Assembly: GCF_900108025.1 (NCBI RefSeq)
Contig: NZ_FNUS01000002.1
Location: 124,001 to 188,000, forward strand
DNA length: 64,000 nt
Origin: Halpernia humi
GTDB taxonomy: Bacteria > Bacteroidota > Bacteroidia > Flavobacteriales > Weeksellaceae
Direction: 5' to 3'
Shown here: positions 52,784-60,992 of the stretch, in pieces
Numbering within the stretch: position 1 is the stretch's first letter
How the letters are laid out: every line of letters begins with the position of its first letter
Position numbers and translations under genes: made by a program
The notes under the pieces: model-generated
The model's input: only the letters and a program-made list of their open reading frames with translations
Database searches by the model: none
Told to the model about the DNA's origin: nothing

Positions 52784-54916
52784 ATGAAAAAGTTATTTTT
52801 ATTATGCACCTTTCTCCTTAGTTTTTTGCAAATGCGCGCAGACGAAGGAATGTGGCTTATGATGCTCGTTAAAAGATTAAACGGCACCGATATGCAAAAA
52901 GAAGGCTTGCACCTCACTCCAGATGAGATTTATTCGGTAAACCATTCTAGTTTGAAAGATGCCATTGTAAGTTTTGGTGGTTTCTGCACGGGTGAAATTG
53001 TGTCTTCTGAAGGTTTAATTTTCACCAATCACCATTGCGGATATGATGCTGTTGCAGCGGCTTCCACGCCAGAAAGAGATTATTTGAAAGATGGATATTG
53101 GGCAATGAAACGCGACCAAGAATTTAATGCTAAAGGTCTTTATGTAAGATTTTTAGTAAGGATGGATGATGTTTCAAAACGCATCAATTCTAAATTGAAT
53201 AACGATATGTCGCCAGAAGAAAGACAGGCTGCGATTGATGCGGAATACAAAGCCATAAAATTAGAAAATTCTGAAAACGGAAAATATACAGTTGTTGTAA
53301 AAGATTTTTTTAACGGCAATGAATTTTATTATTTCGTTTATCAAGATTACAAAGACATTCGTTTAGTTGGTGCTCCGCCAGCGTCTTTAGGGAAATTTGG
53401 TGGCGATACAGACAATTGGGAATGGCCACGTCATACCGCCGATTTTTCTATTTTTCGGGTTTATGCAGATGCCAATAATAATCCTGCAGAATATTCAATG
53501 AGCAACGTTCCGATGAAACCAAAGCATTTTTTGCCAATTTCCTTAAAAGGTTATAAACCAGGTGATTTTGCAATGATTATCGGTTATCCTGGAAGAACAA
53601 ACCGTTATTTAACCTCTTTTGGAATTAAACAAATGGTTGATAAAGATTATCCGGCGTGGGTAGAAGCCTCCAAACTTTCTATGGATGTGATGAAAAAATA
53701 TATGGATAAAGATGATGCAACGCGTTTGGATTATGCTTCGCAATACGCAAGTGTAGCAAATTATTGGAAAAACCGCCAAGGAACCATTGATGCAGTAGAA
53801 AAAAATGGAACTATTGGGGAAAAAGAAAAAGCTGAAGCAGATTATCAAGCATGGGCACTTTTACCAGAAAATGAAAAAGTTTATAGCGGTGTTTTAGCAG
53901 ATATCCAAGCCTATTATAAGCAAATTTCAAATAGAAATGTGGAGCGAAATTATTCTTCTCAACTACAGCGAAATGCAAAATACGTATCGGTAGCGTATTC
54001 TTTGGGAAGTTTATTTAAAACCTACGCCGACCAAGATGCAGCGGGGCAAACTGCAATGAAACCTAAAGTAGAGGCCGCAATTGAAAAACTATATGATGGT
54101 TTCCACGCCAATGTGGAAGGTGAAATGCTAAATTCCTTGGTAAATCTTTACCAGCAAAGAGTGGATAAAGATGTTGCCTCACCAACACTCTTAAAAGCAG
54201 ATGCTAAAGAATTATCATTAATGGCCGCTTCATCTATTTTTGCAAATGAAGAATCGGCAAAATTATTTTTGAATAATCCTGACCGTTTGAAAATTGACGG
54301 CGACCAACTATTTCAATTTGTAAATTCTTACGTTACCGACTATAGATTATTGGGTCAACGTTTTGTGAAAGTAGATGAGAATTTTGAGAAAAATAATCGA
54401 CTATATTTGGCTGGATTAATGATGGCAAGCCCAGATAAAAAATTCTATCCAGATGCGAATTCTACAATGCGCCTCACTTACGGCCAAGTAGATGTTTTGC
54501 CCAAAAGAGATGATAGAAATTACAAAGGCATCAAAGTAAATTATTACACCAATATGGCGGGAATGATTGCGAAATATAAAAAAGGAGATGAGGAATTTGA
54601 TTTGCCACAAAAAGTTTTAGACTTATACAAAAAGAAAGATTTTGGAATGTATAAAGACAAAGAAGGCTATATGCCAATCAATTTTTTAACAAATAACGAC
54701 ATCACGGGTGGAAATTCTGGCTCACCAGTGATTGATGGCTATGGCAGATTAATCGGTTTGGCTTTCGATGGCAACAGCGAAGCCTTGTCTGGCGATATTG
54801 TTTTCGAGCCTAAATTGCAGAAAACCATCAATGTAGATGTGCGATATGTACTTTGGGTGATTGATAAGTATGCCGGAGCAGGCCATATTATCAGCGAATT
54901 ATCTTTGGTTAAATAA
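52784..54916 (+). CDS. S46-family dipeptidyl-peptidase, DPP7-like
   Basis: A 710-residue secreted peptidase with a signal peptide (about 1-18). The chymotrypsin-type triad is His84 in TNHHCGY, Asp220 in PRHTADFS and Ser645 in GGNSGSP. Gly663 in LAFDGN aligns with Gly673 of DPP7, where DPP11 has Arg, so a hydrophobic P1 preference is inferred rather than Asp/Glu. It removes dipeptides from peptide N-termini in the periplasm, supporting amino-acid use. Monocistronic, with a strong terminator downstream. Confidence 0.9.
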   Translation: MKKLFLLCTFLLSFLQMRADEGMWLMMLVKRLNGTDMQKEGLHLTPDEIYSVNHSSLKDAIVSFGGFCTGEIVSSEGLIFTNHHCGYDAVAAASTPERDYLKDGYWAMKRDQEFNAKGLYVRFLVRMDDVSKRINSKLNNDMSPEERQAAIDAEYKAIKLENSENGKYTVVVKDFFNGNEFYYFVYQDYKDIRLVGAPPASLGKFGGDTDNWEWPRHTADFSIFRVYADANNNPAEYSMSNVPMKPKHFLPISLKGYKPGDFAMIIGYPGRTNRYLTSFGIKQMVDKDYPAWVEASKLSMDVMKKYMDKDDATRLDYASQYASVANYWKNRQGTIDAVEKNGTIGEKEKAEADYQAWALLPENEKVYSGVLADIQAYYKQISNRNVERNYSSQLQRNAKYVSVAYSLGSLFKTYADQDAAGQTAMKPKVEAAIEKLYDGFHANVEGEMLNSLVNLYQQRVDKDVASPTLLKADAKELSLMAASSIFANEESAKLFLNNPDRLKIDGDQLFQFVNSYVTDYRLLGQRFVKVDENFEKNNRLYLAGLMMASPDKKFYPDANSTMRLTYGQVDVLPKRDDRNYKGIKVNYYTNMAGMIAKYKKGDEEFDLPQKVLDLYKKKDFGMYKDKEGYMPINFLTNNDITGGNSGSPVIDGYGRLIGLAFDGNSEALSGDIVFEPKLQKTINVDVRYVLWVIDKYAGAGHIISELSLVK

Positions 54917-54935
54917 CGAAAAAATAAATGATTTT

Positions 54936-54975
54936 AAATCCGTCCCAGCAGTTTTTTGTTGGGACGGATTTTTTT
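54936..54975. terminator. bidirectional terminator between DPP7 and the AsmA-like gene
   Basis: A 15-bp stem, AAATCCGTCCCAGCA with TGTTGGGACGGATTT (one G-T pair), with a 6-base loop and T tract. It lies between two convergent genes. The CCGTCCC core is shared with the hairpin at 20826-20861. Confidence 0.8.
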
Positions 54976-55015
54976 AAAATCAATTAAAATTCATTGAAAT
55001 TCTATTGCAAAAAAG

Positions 55016-57670
55016 TTAACCAAAAATTCTTTTAAAGAAACTTTCTTTCTTTTTTGGTTCTTCTTTTTTCTTATCAGGTTCAGATTTTACGGCCTCTTTC
55101 ACGTTTTTTACGGCCTCTTTTACGTCTTTCACATCAGTTTTCACATTCTTTACGGCCTCAGTTGCACTCTTAACCGTCGTTTTCACGTTATCAACTTTTT
55201 TTTTGTAATTAATGCCAATTAAAGTTTGTGCTAATCCATCTTGCAAACCTTTCCACAAGAGATTGAAAAAGGACTTTGTATTGTCTCTTTTTACCTGTTG
55301 CACAACCACAGATGCAGGAAATTTGTCAGAATCACTTTTTATAAATAAATTGGCAATTGCACTTAAGAATTTATTTTTTTCTTTGGAATCTTTCTTTAAA
55401 ATTACAATTTTCAAATTATCGTGTTGCATTTTCAAATTTCCACTTATTTCAGCAGGATTTCCGTTAAAATTAAAACTCAATTGCTTGATAATGCCAGTTG
55501 CTTTTATGCGCAAATAAGGCTCTATAAAAGGATTAATTCTTTCTGCAGATAAATTTTTTGCCGTTCCAGAAATTGTAAATCGGTCTTGAGAATCGGCTAC
55601 ATCAAATCCCCAATTAACGTGCAAAGGCGAAGTTCCCATCAAACCTGCATCAATCGAAATTGCAACATCTGTTGGCTTTCCCTTCATTTTTGCAGAATTA
55701 ATGTTTTTTATGTTCATATTAAAAGGTTTGAACAATAATTTCCCCGGGCCATTACTGGTTGGGATGTCTTCCTCATAAATTAAAACGGAGTTTTTTACAT
55801 CCAAATTGGTGATGAAAATTGGTATTTGTACCGATCTCAGCATTTTGGAATAAAGCGATTTTACCGATAAATCATCTTTCGGAATTTTGCTGCGAAAAAT
55901 ATTAGCATTTACTTTATTTAAAGTAACTTGGTCTAAATTTAAAAACCGATTAGCATTTAGAAAACCCCAAGTTCCAACAAAAGAAATGTTTTGCGCTTTC
56001 AAATCGTACAAATCCCGCTCTTCCGGAATCATTTTTATGAATTGCGCGCGACTGACTAATGGCAACATTTCAAAATTTGAAAGGGAACCTTTTCCCGACG
56101 AAACAGAAATATTATTAGCCGAAATTTTATAAAACCGATTGGGTTTATAAGTGAAATTTTTCGCACTAATATCATAATTCACACTTTTCAGCAGTAGTTT
56201 TTGTGCTTTATTTTGCGATAATTCTAACTGGTTAATGTTTAAATTTAAACCGTTTAATGCCAGAGGTTTCTCTTTGCTTATAATTTCTAAATCAGAATTT
56301 TTTAGATTAATTTTATTAATTTTTATCGGAAATTCCAAAAAAGAAAGTGGCGTTGCGTTTTCGGATTTCGCATCTGCAATTTTTATTTTTCCTTTTAAAT
56401 CATTCACCAAAACATCGTCAATCTCCATTTTGAGTTTAGAATTTTTTATGTTCCAACTTTTTATTTTCAAGGATAGATTTTTTAGTGTCAAATCAAAATT
56501 ATTTTCAGATAAAGCATTTGTGGTCGTTTTTATGGCAGAAGAATTTAGAAAAATACCTTTGGGATTTGCTTTAGCAGAAGTGAAATGCAAATGTTCAGAA
56601 TTGCTGAAATAGTCTAAATTTTCGCCATCAATATTAAAATCTCCATATTGAAATGGAATTTTTTCCTTAGTCGTTTCGCTGTTTATTTTAATTTTATTGA
56701 TATTAAAGTTTAATTCAGATGCTAAAAAAAGTGGCGTTTGGTTGGGTTTTAAAATTTCAATCTTGGCATTTTTAAATGTTAAATTTTCCAGATTTACATC
56801 ATAATCGAAATCTTTTTGAGGTTTTTTGTCTTTAAGATTTTTGGTATAAATTTTTAAATCAGGTTTCGTGATCCGAAGATTTTGTAATGCTATTTTTTTA
56901 TTTTTAAACTTAAAATCTTTAATGAGTAATTCTTCAGAATACAAATTGAACAAATTTCGTTTATTGGGATAATATTTTGCGAATTGTTGAAAACTCATCA
57001 ACGGTAAAAGTTTAAACTCATCAATTTTAAGTTCGCCATTATTGGTATTTAAATGATCTGCTAAAATTAAATACAAATCATTCGGTCGGAAAAACAATTT
57101 TTGCCCAGTGATGGAGTAGGTGTCAAATCCCAAAGGTAAATTGTAGTTAAAATTTTCTTTAGAAAGTTCCAAGCCAGAAACTTTCAAATTCAAATTTGAT
57201 AGGCTTAGTAATTTTCTCTGCTTATTTTTAAAAATTGAAATTTTTCCCTCGCTAATGTTGAGGTTTGTAATATCAATGGGGTTTTTGGATGTTTTATCTT
57301 TTTTTTGTGGCAGCGTAATATTTAAAATTGGTTTTGTTAAAGTAGCGGTTTTAAAACTAATTTGCTTGTTGAAAATTGCGTTATAAATTCCCAATCGCGA
57401 GATTTTTAAAGATTCAACACTTCCTTGGAGACCTAACTTTTTAGTTTCTTTTGGGTTTTTATTATTGATGGTGATTCCTTCTGCAACTATATTTCCTGAA
57501 AATAAGTCGACCTCTAATTTTTGGTAGGTCACGTTGTAAGAAGTATTGTTTTTTATGTAATTTGGTAGATTGTTTTTTAGCCAATAATTAATGCCAAAAT
57601 TTGCCAAAATCACAATTAGCAAGACACTTCCAAATATAACCGTGAAAATGCGGAAGTTCTTTTTTTTCAT
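55016..57670 (-). CDS. AsmA/DUF748-like envelope protein
   Basis: An 884-residue protein with one N-terminal membrane helix (about 7-28) followed by a very long beta-rich periplasmic part with repeated NLNISEGKISI-, NLTFKNAKIEI-type strands, as in DUF748/AsmA-like proteins that span the envelope and may move lipids. The last 70 residues are a Lys/Val/Glu-rich coiled segment with repeats of the KNVKEAVK type and a basic KKKE tail ending in FFKRIFG. Role in this species is inferred from the family only. Confidence 0.75.
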   Translation of the reverse strand: MKKKNFRIFTVIFGSVLLIVILANFGINYWLKNNLPNYIKNNTSYNVTYQKLEVDLFSGNIVAEGITINNKNPKETKKLGLQGSVESLKISRLGIYNAIFNKQISFKTATLTKPILNITLPQKKDKTSKNPIDITNLNISEGKISIFKNKQRKLLSLSNLNLKVSGLELSKENFNYNLPLGFDTYSITGQKLFFRPNDLYLILADHLNTNNGELKIDEFKLLPLMSFQQFAKYYPNKRNLFNLYSEELLIKDFKFKNKKIALQNLRITKPDLKIYTKNLKDKKPQKDFDYDVNLENLTFKNAKIEILKPNQTPLFLASELNFNINKIKINSETTKEKIPFQYGDFNIDGENLDYFSNSEHLHFTSAKANPKGIFLNSSAIKTTTNALSENNFDLTLKNLSLKIKSWNIKNSKLKMEIDDVLVNDLKGKIKIADAKSENATPLSFLEFPIKINKINLKNSDLEIISKEKPLALNGLNLNINQLELSQNKAQKLLLKSVNYDISAKNFTYKPNRFYKISANNISVSSGKGSLSNFEMLPLVSRAQFIKMIPEERDLYDLKAQNISFVGTWGFLNANRFLNLDQVTLNKVNANIFRSKIPKDDLSVKSLYSKMLRSVQIPIFITNLDVKNSVLIYEEDIPTSNGPGKLLFKPFNMNIKNINSAKMKGKPTDVAISIDAGLMGTSPLHVNWGFDVADSQDRFTISGTAKNLSAERINPFIEPYLRIKATGIIKQLSFNFNGNPAEISGNLKMQHDNLKIVILKKDSKEKNKFLSAIANLFIKSDSDKFPASVVVQQVKRDNTKSFFNLLWKGLQDGLAQTLIGINYKKKVDNVKTTVKSATEAVKNVKTDVKDVKEAVKNVKEAVKSEPDKKKEEPKKKESFFKRIFG

Positions 57671-57730
57671 TATATATTTTTGTTGTGTAATAGTACGAAG
57701 TTAGTTATTTATGTTTTCATTGTTGTAAAT

Positions 57731-57762
57731 AAAAAAACCGTCAAATAAAAAATTTAACGGTT
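57731..57762 (-). terminator. terminator after the 170-residue lipoprotein gene
   Basis: On the minus strand AACCGTTAAAT pairs with ATTTGACGGTT (one G-T pair), with an A/T loop and a following T7 run. Confidence 0.65.
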
Positions 57763-57784
57763 AATTTTATATTTTGTTTAGATT

Positions 57785-58297
57785 TTAGTTGGCAGGAACG
57801 CTATTAAAATTTAAAGAAACGCGCAAATTCATATCGGAACTAGTGCTGTTTTTTAGTTCATAAACGGTTCGTACTTTTAGGTTCGTGCTTTTTACAATGC
57901 TGTCTAGATAGCCAGAATTATTCAAGTCTAGACTCAAAGTGCTCCCAGAGTTATTGAAGTCTGCGCGTGAGGCTACTAATTTTTCTGCAGCACCATCAGA
58001 AGAAATATAAACTTTGAAAGATTTAAAATCTGTAAGAGAACCGCCAGAAGGTGTAACAACGGTTATTTTTGCATCAGAAATTCTCACATCTTTTATCTGT
58101 GCATTATTATTTCCGCCAAACCAACTTTGTACATTAGATGCCGTTGTAGAGGAAGAAACTTCTTGATTTGCAGGAACACCTGTCGATACTAAAACATTTG
58201 CCGTGTAAGGAAAAGTGTTTTGTACTAAAGATTGAACGGTGCCACAACTCACTAAAGTTGCAGAGGCGATGACGCCTGTAAGAATTATGTTTTTCAT
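57785..58297 (-). CDS. lipoprotein of unknown function
   Basis: A 170-residue protein with a lipoprotein signal (MKNIILTGVIASATLVSC, Cys18). The mature part is Ser/Asn/Thr-rich and beta-strand-like (DVRISDAKITVVTPSGGSLTDF, LNLRVSLNFN-type ends). No family recognised. The neighbour upstream is another lipoprotein on the same strand, 48 bases away. Confidence 0.65.
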   Translation of the reverse strand: MKNIILTGVIASATLVSCGTVQSLVQNTFPYTANVLVSTGVPANQEVSSSTTASNVQSWFGGNNNAQIKDVRISDAKITVVTPSGGSLTDFKSFKVYISSDGAAEKLVASRADFNNSGSTLSLDLNNSGYLDSIVKSTNLKVRTVYELKNSTSSDMNLRVSLNFNSVPAN

Positions 58298-58345
58298 GTT
58301 TATTTATTATGCGAAATGTTAATCAGAAATTGTACCAAGTTTTTT

Positions 58346-58870
58346 TTAGTTCACTTTTATACTGAAATGGCCTTTTACATTTCCATCGGCCATTAGGTTT
58401 TTGCCCAAAATAATCCAATATTCTCCTTTTTGCGGGGTTTTAAGGTTTAAAGTTTGTCCGTATGGGCCATCAAAACTGCCATCTGGATATTTAATCTGGT
58501 TGATTCTAATATTCATTGGCGCTTTTGTTTTAACTGAAATATTAAGGTTAGATTTTGATACATTTTTTAGTTTTAAAGTAAATTTTTGCCCATCATTTGT
58601 AAACTGGTCTCCAATAGTAAATGGCAGCATACTCGCATCAGCAGTTCTTACGATTTCACCTTCAATAACGTCTCTGTTTATGCCTTCGTCCAAAACTTTT
58701 TCTACGGCTTTAGAATGGGCGATTATGGAGTCTTTTTCATCCGCGGAAACTTCTGCGGGAGGCGTGTTAGAAACGGCAACAGAATCTTTGTTTTCCACAT
58801 TGTTATTGATTGGTGCGTCTTTTTTGCATGCCATCAATAGAAGTGGAAGCAGAAAAATTAATTTTTTCAT
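58346..58870 (-). CDS. lipoprotein of unknown function
   Basis: A 174-residue protein with a lipoprotein signal (MKKLIFLLPLLLMAC, Cys15), an acidic Ser/Asn-rich linker (about 20-70) and a beta-rich domain (about 80-174) with KNVSKSNLNISVKTKAP and a GHFSIKVN end. It reads as an immunoglobulin-like or jelly-roll fold, but no family is clear. Confidence 0.62.
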   Translation of the reverse strand: MKKLIFLLPLLLMACKKDAPINNNVENKDSVAVSNTPPAEVSADEKDSIIAHSKAVEKVLDEGINRDVIEGEIVRTADASMLPFTIGDQFTNDGQKFTLKLKNVSKSNLNISVKTKAPMNIRINQIKYPDGSFDGPYGQTLNLKTPQKGEYWIILGKNLMADGNVKGHFSIKVN

Positions 58871-58929
58871 AGTTATTTTTTTACTTTTTTAACAAATTTC
58901 GCACCAAAATAGTTTTGCTGCAATCTATT

Positions 58930-60318
58930 TTATTTCGATTCTTCATTTGTATTGATGCTTTCGTAGTATAAGATTTTAGAGAGAAACGTGGTCTTTTGTT
59001 TTTTCTCTATATTTTTTTTAATAGACTCTTCTAATGTTTTATTTTGATGTTTTTTAGCGTAATTTAAAAGCTGCTTCTGATTAAAATTGATGGAATTTTT
59101 GTGAAAATTTAAAGCAAAATCTTGTCGTTTCATATTTTCTGAAGTGATGATTCCGCCCCAGTTAATATAGCTACAAAGTAAAATAATCCCAAAAAAGCAG
59201 CCAAACATTTTATTAAATAAATAGGCATTTGTTTTCTGATTTTTTATTTTAATGAAAGTGAAAATTAATCCTAAAATACTTAAAATTAAAAAAGCATAAA
59301 CGCCCAATCTTTTATAAGTAAAGCCGAAGTTTCTAATATATTCTGTATTTTTAAATACGGTAGAAAATATTAAAACAACGTTTAAAATTATCCAGATTTT
59401 AGCGAAAAGTTTTAAATATTTTGCTTTATTATCGAAATTGAAACCAGATTTGAAGTAAAATAAAATTACCAAAATGGCCATTATGATTGATAAAATTATG
59501 GCATTTACGCCGTCGTGTGTTTCAGAACTTAGTTGTGCGCCACTTTTTGTGGTTTCATAAAATTGCTCATAAGAGTATGTTGAAATAAAAACCAATAGTA
59601 GAATATTTAATGCTATTAATGAAATAACGCCGCTTGTTCTTTCGTAATCTACGTCTAGAAAAGTGTAAGTGGGTTTTGAAATTTTTTGTCCCTCGGAAAA
59701 GTCATTTTTTAAATGTTGATTTTGTTTAAATAGAACTCTTGGGATTAGTAAATTCCAAAAAATAAAAGCGAAGAAAAAACCTAAAATACTGATAAAAAAG
59801 AGGTTGAAAAAATTAAGATTCCATTCGTATTCCGAAAATAATTCTGAGAAATGATTGCTTCCCAAACTGTAAACGCCAAAAAAAACGCTTACAAAAAGTA
59901 TTGGAATTAGAACAAAAGCGACAATTTTTTTAGAAGTGTTGGTGTTTTTAGATTTCGGGAACCATTGGCTAAATTGAAAAAAATCATTAATAAACGTAAA
60001 TCCGCCACTAATATATGAAGGAATACTCAAAATAAATTTTAAATTTCGATTCTTCGATTTAAAACGCAAAAGCAAAATGGAAGAAATTTCCGCTAAAAAT
60101 GAAGCGAAATCTGCATACCAAGCAAAAGCAACAGACGATAAAATACTAAAAACGAAGAGTAGTAGAAAAATTTTGTCGCGGTTTCGTTCTTTGGTTTGCC
60201 ACAAAACGAGCATTGAAAGAATAATTCCGAGAATTCCGAGGTTGAGGCCAATATTTTCATCGTAAAATAAAAGTGTAAAAATGGCGGTTGTTGCGAAGAT
60301 GAGTTGGTGAAGTTTCAT
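58930..60318 (-). CDS. DUF4153/DUF4173 polytopic membrane protein
   Basis: A 462-residue protein with about 12 membrane helices; I start at the ATG at 60318 (MKLHQLIF) because the upstream frame to 60363 overlaps the preceding gene. The FTYKRLGVYAFLILSILGLI segment and the Trp-Gly-Gly near the end are typical of DUF4153/DUF4173. The C-terminal 60 residues are soluble and basic. Function is unknown; in flavobacteria such proteins often neighbour a winged-helix regulator, as here. Confidence 0.75.
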   Translation of the reverse strand: MKLHQLIFATTAIFTLLFYDENIGLNLGILGIILSMLVLWQTKERNRDKIFLLLFVFSILSSVAFAWYADFASFLAEISSILLLRFKSKNRNLKFILSIPSYISGGFTFINDFFQFSQWFPKSKNTNTSKKIVAFVLIPILFVSVFFGVYSLGSNHFSELFSEYEWNLNFFNLFFISILGFFFAFIFWNLLIPRVLFKQNQHLKNDFSEGQKISKPTYTFLDVDYERTSGVISLIALNILLLVFISTYSYEQFYETTKSGAQLSSETHDGVNAIILSIIMAILVILFYFKSGFNFDNKAKYLKLFAKIWIILNVVLIFSTVFKNTEYIRNFGFTYKRLGVYAFLILSILGLIFTFIKIKNQKTNAYLFNKMFGCFFGIILLCSYINWGGIITSENMKRQDFALNFHKNSINFNQKQLLNYAKKHQNKTLEESIKKNIEKKQKTTFLSKILYYESINTNEESK

Positions 60319-60338
60319 AATTTTTTGTTTTAATTTTT

Positions 60339-60632
60339 TTAAATAATTTCTAAGCCGATCCATGCGTAAAGAGCAGCAATTGGAATATTGATGAGTAAAA
60401 TTGAAATAGATTTTATGCAGATTTGCATTTTATTTCTATTAAAAAATGCGTAGATCAGCAATCCAATAATGACCAAAACATTAATTAGTGTGGCGATAAA
60501 TAGAAAGAGATATCCGCCGACGGCAAAATATCCATTTTTGGAAATTAAATAGCCGAAAAGGCAGATGTTTCCGAGAATAAATGAGAGCCAAAAAGTAATT
60601 TTTGTGATAATTTGAACGGGTGAATTTTTCAT
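60339..60632 (-). CDS. small four-helix membrane protein
   Basis: A 97-residue protein made almost entirely of three or four membrane helices, with a basic loop FFNRNKMQICIK between the last two. It lies 20 bases ahead of the DUF4153/DUF4173 gene and 66 bases after the regulator, on the same strand. No family recognised. Confidence 0.6.
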   Translation of the reverse strand: MKNSPVQIITKITFWLSFILGNICLFGYLISKNGYFAVGGYLFLFIATLINVLVIIGLLIYAFFNRNKMQICIKSISILLINIPIAALYAWIGLEII

Positions 60633-60698
60633 ATTTTAATTTTTTATTTTACAAAGCGCTTTGAAATACAAAGTTAATTTTCAAAAAAAAATAGTGTC

Positions 60699-60992
60699 TT
60701 ATTTTGGATTAATTAATTTTTCTAAATGTGCCAAATGCTCTTCAAATGCTTGTCTTCCAGCATTTGTAACTCTGTAGGAAGTTTTGGGTTTTTTGCCCAC
60801 AAATTCTTTTTTAATTTCAATATAATTTGCTTTTTCTAAAGCCGCGCTGTGACTTGCCAAATTGCCGTCTGTAATGTTAAGAAGTTCTTTCATTTCAGAA
60901 AAATCGATCCAGTCATTCACCATCAAAACCGACATAATCCCAAGGCGAACTCTGCTTTCAAATTGTTTATTAAGGTTGTTGATGTTTAGCAT
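60699..60992 (-). CDS. winged-helix transcriptional regulator
   Basis: A 97-residue single-domain regulator of the HTH_34/MarR-like winged-helix type. Residues 15-55 carry the helices (RLGIMSVLMVNDWIDFSEMKELLNITDGNLASHSAALEKANYI), the wing is KEFVGKKPKTSYRVT, and the last helix is likely for dimerisation. No metal-binding or redox Cys. Its ATG overlaps the end of the VIT-protein gene by seven bases, so their translation is coupled. It may control the DUF4153 or exosortase genes. Confidence 0.85.
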   Translation of the reverse strand: MLNINNLNKQFESRVRLGIMSVLMVNDWIDFSEMKELLNITDGNLASHSAALEKANYIEIKKEFVGKKPKTSYRVTNAGRQAFEEHLAHLEKLINPK

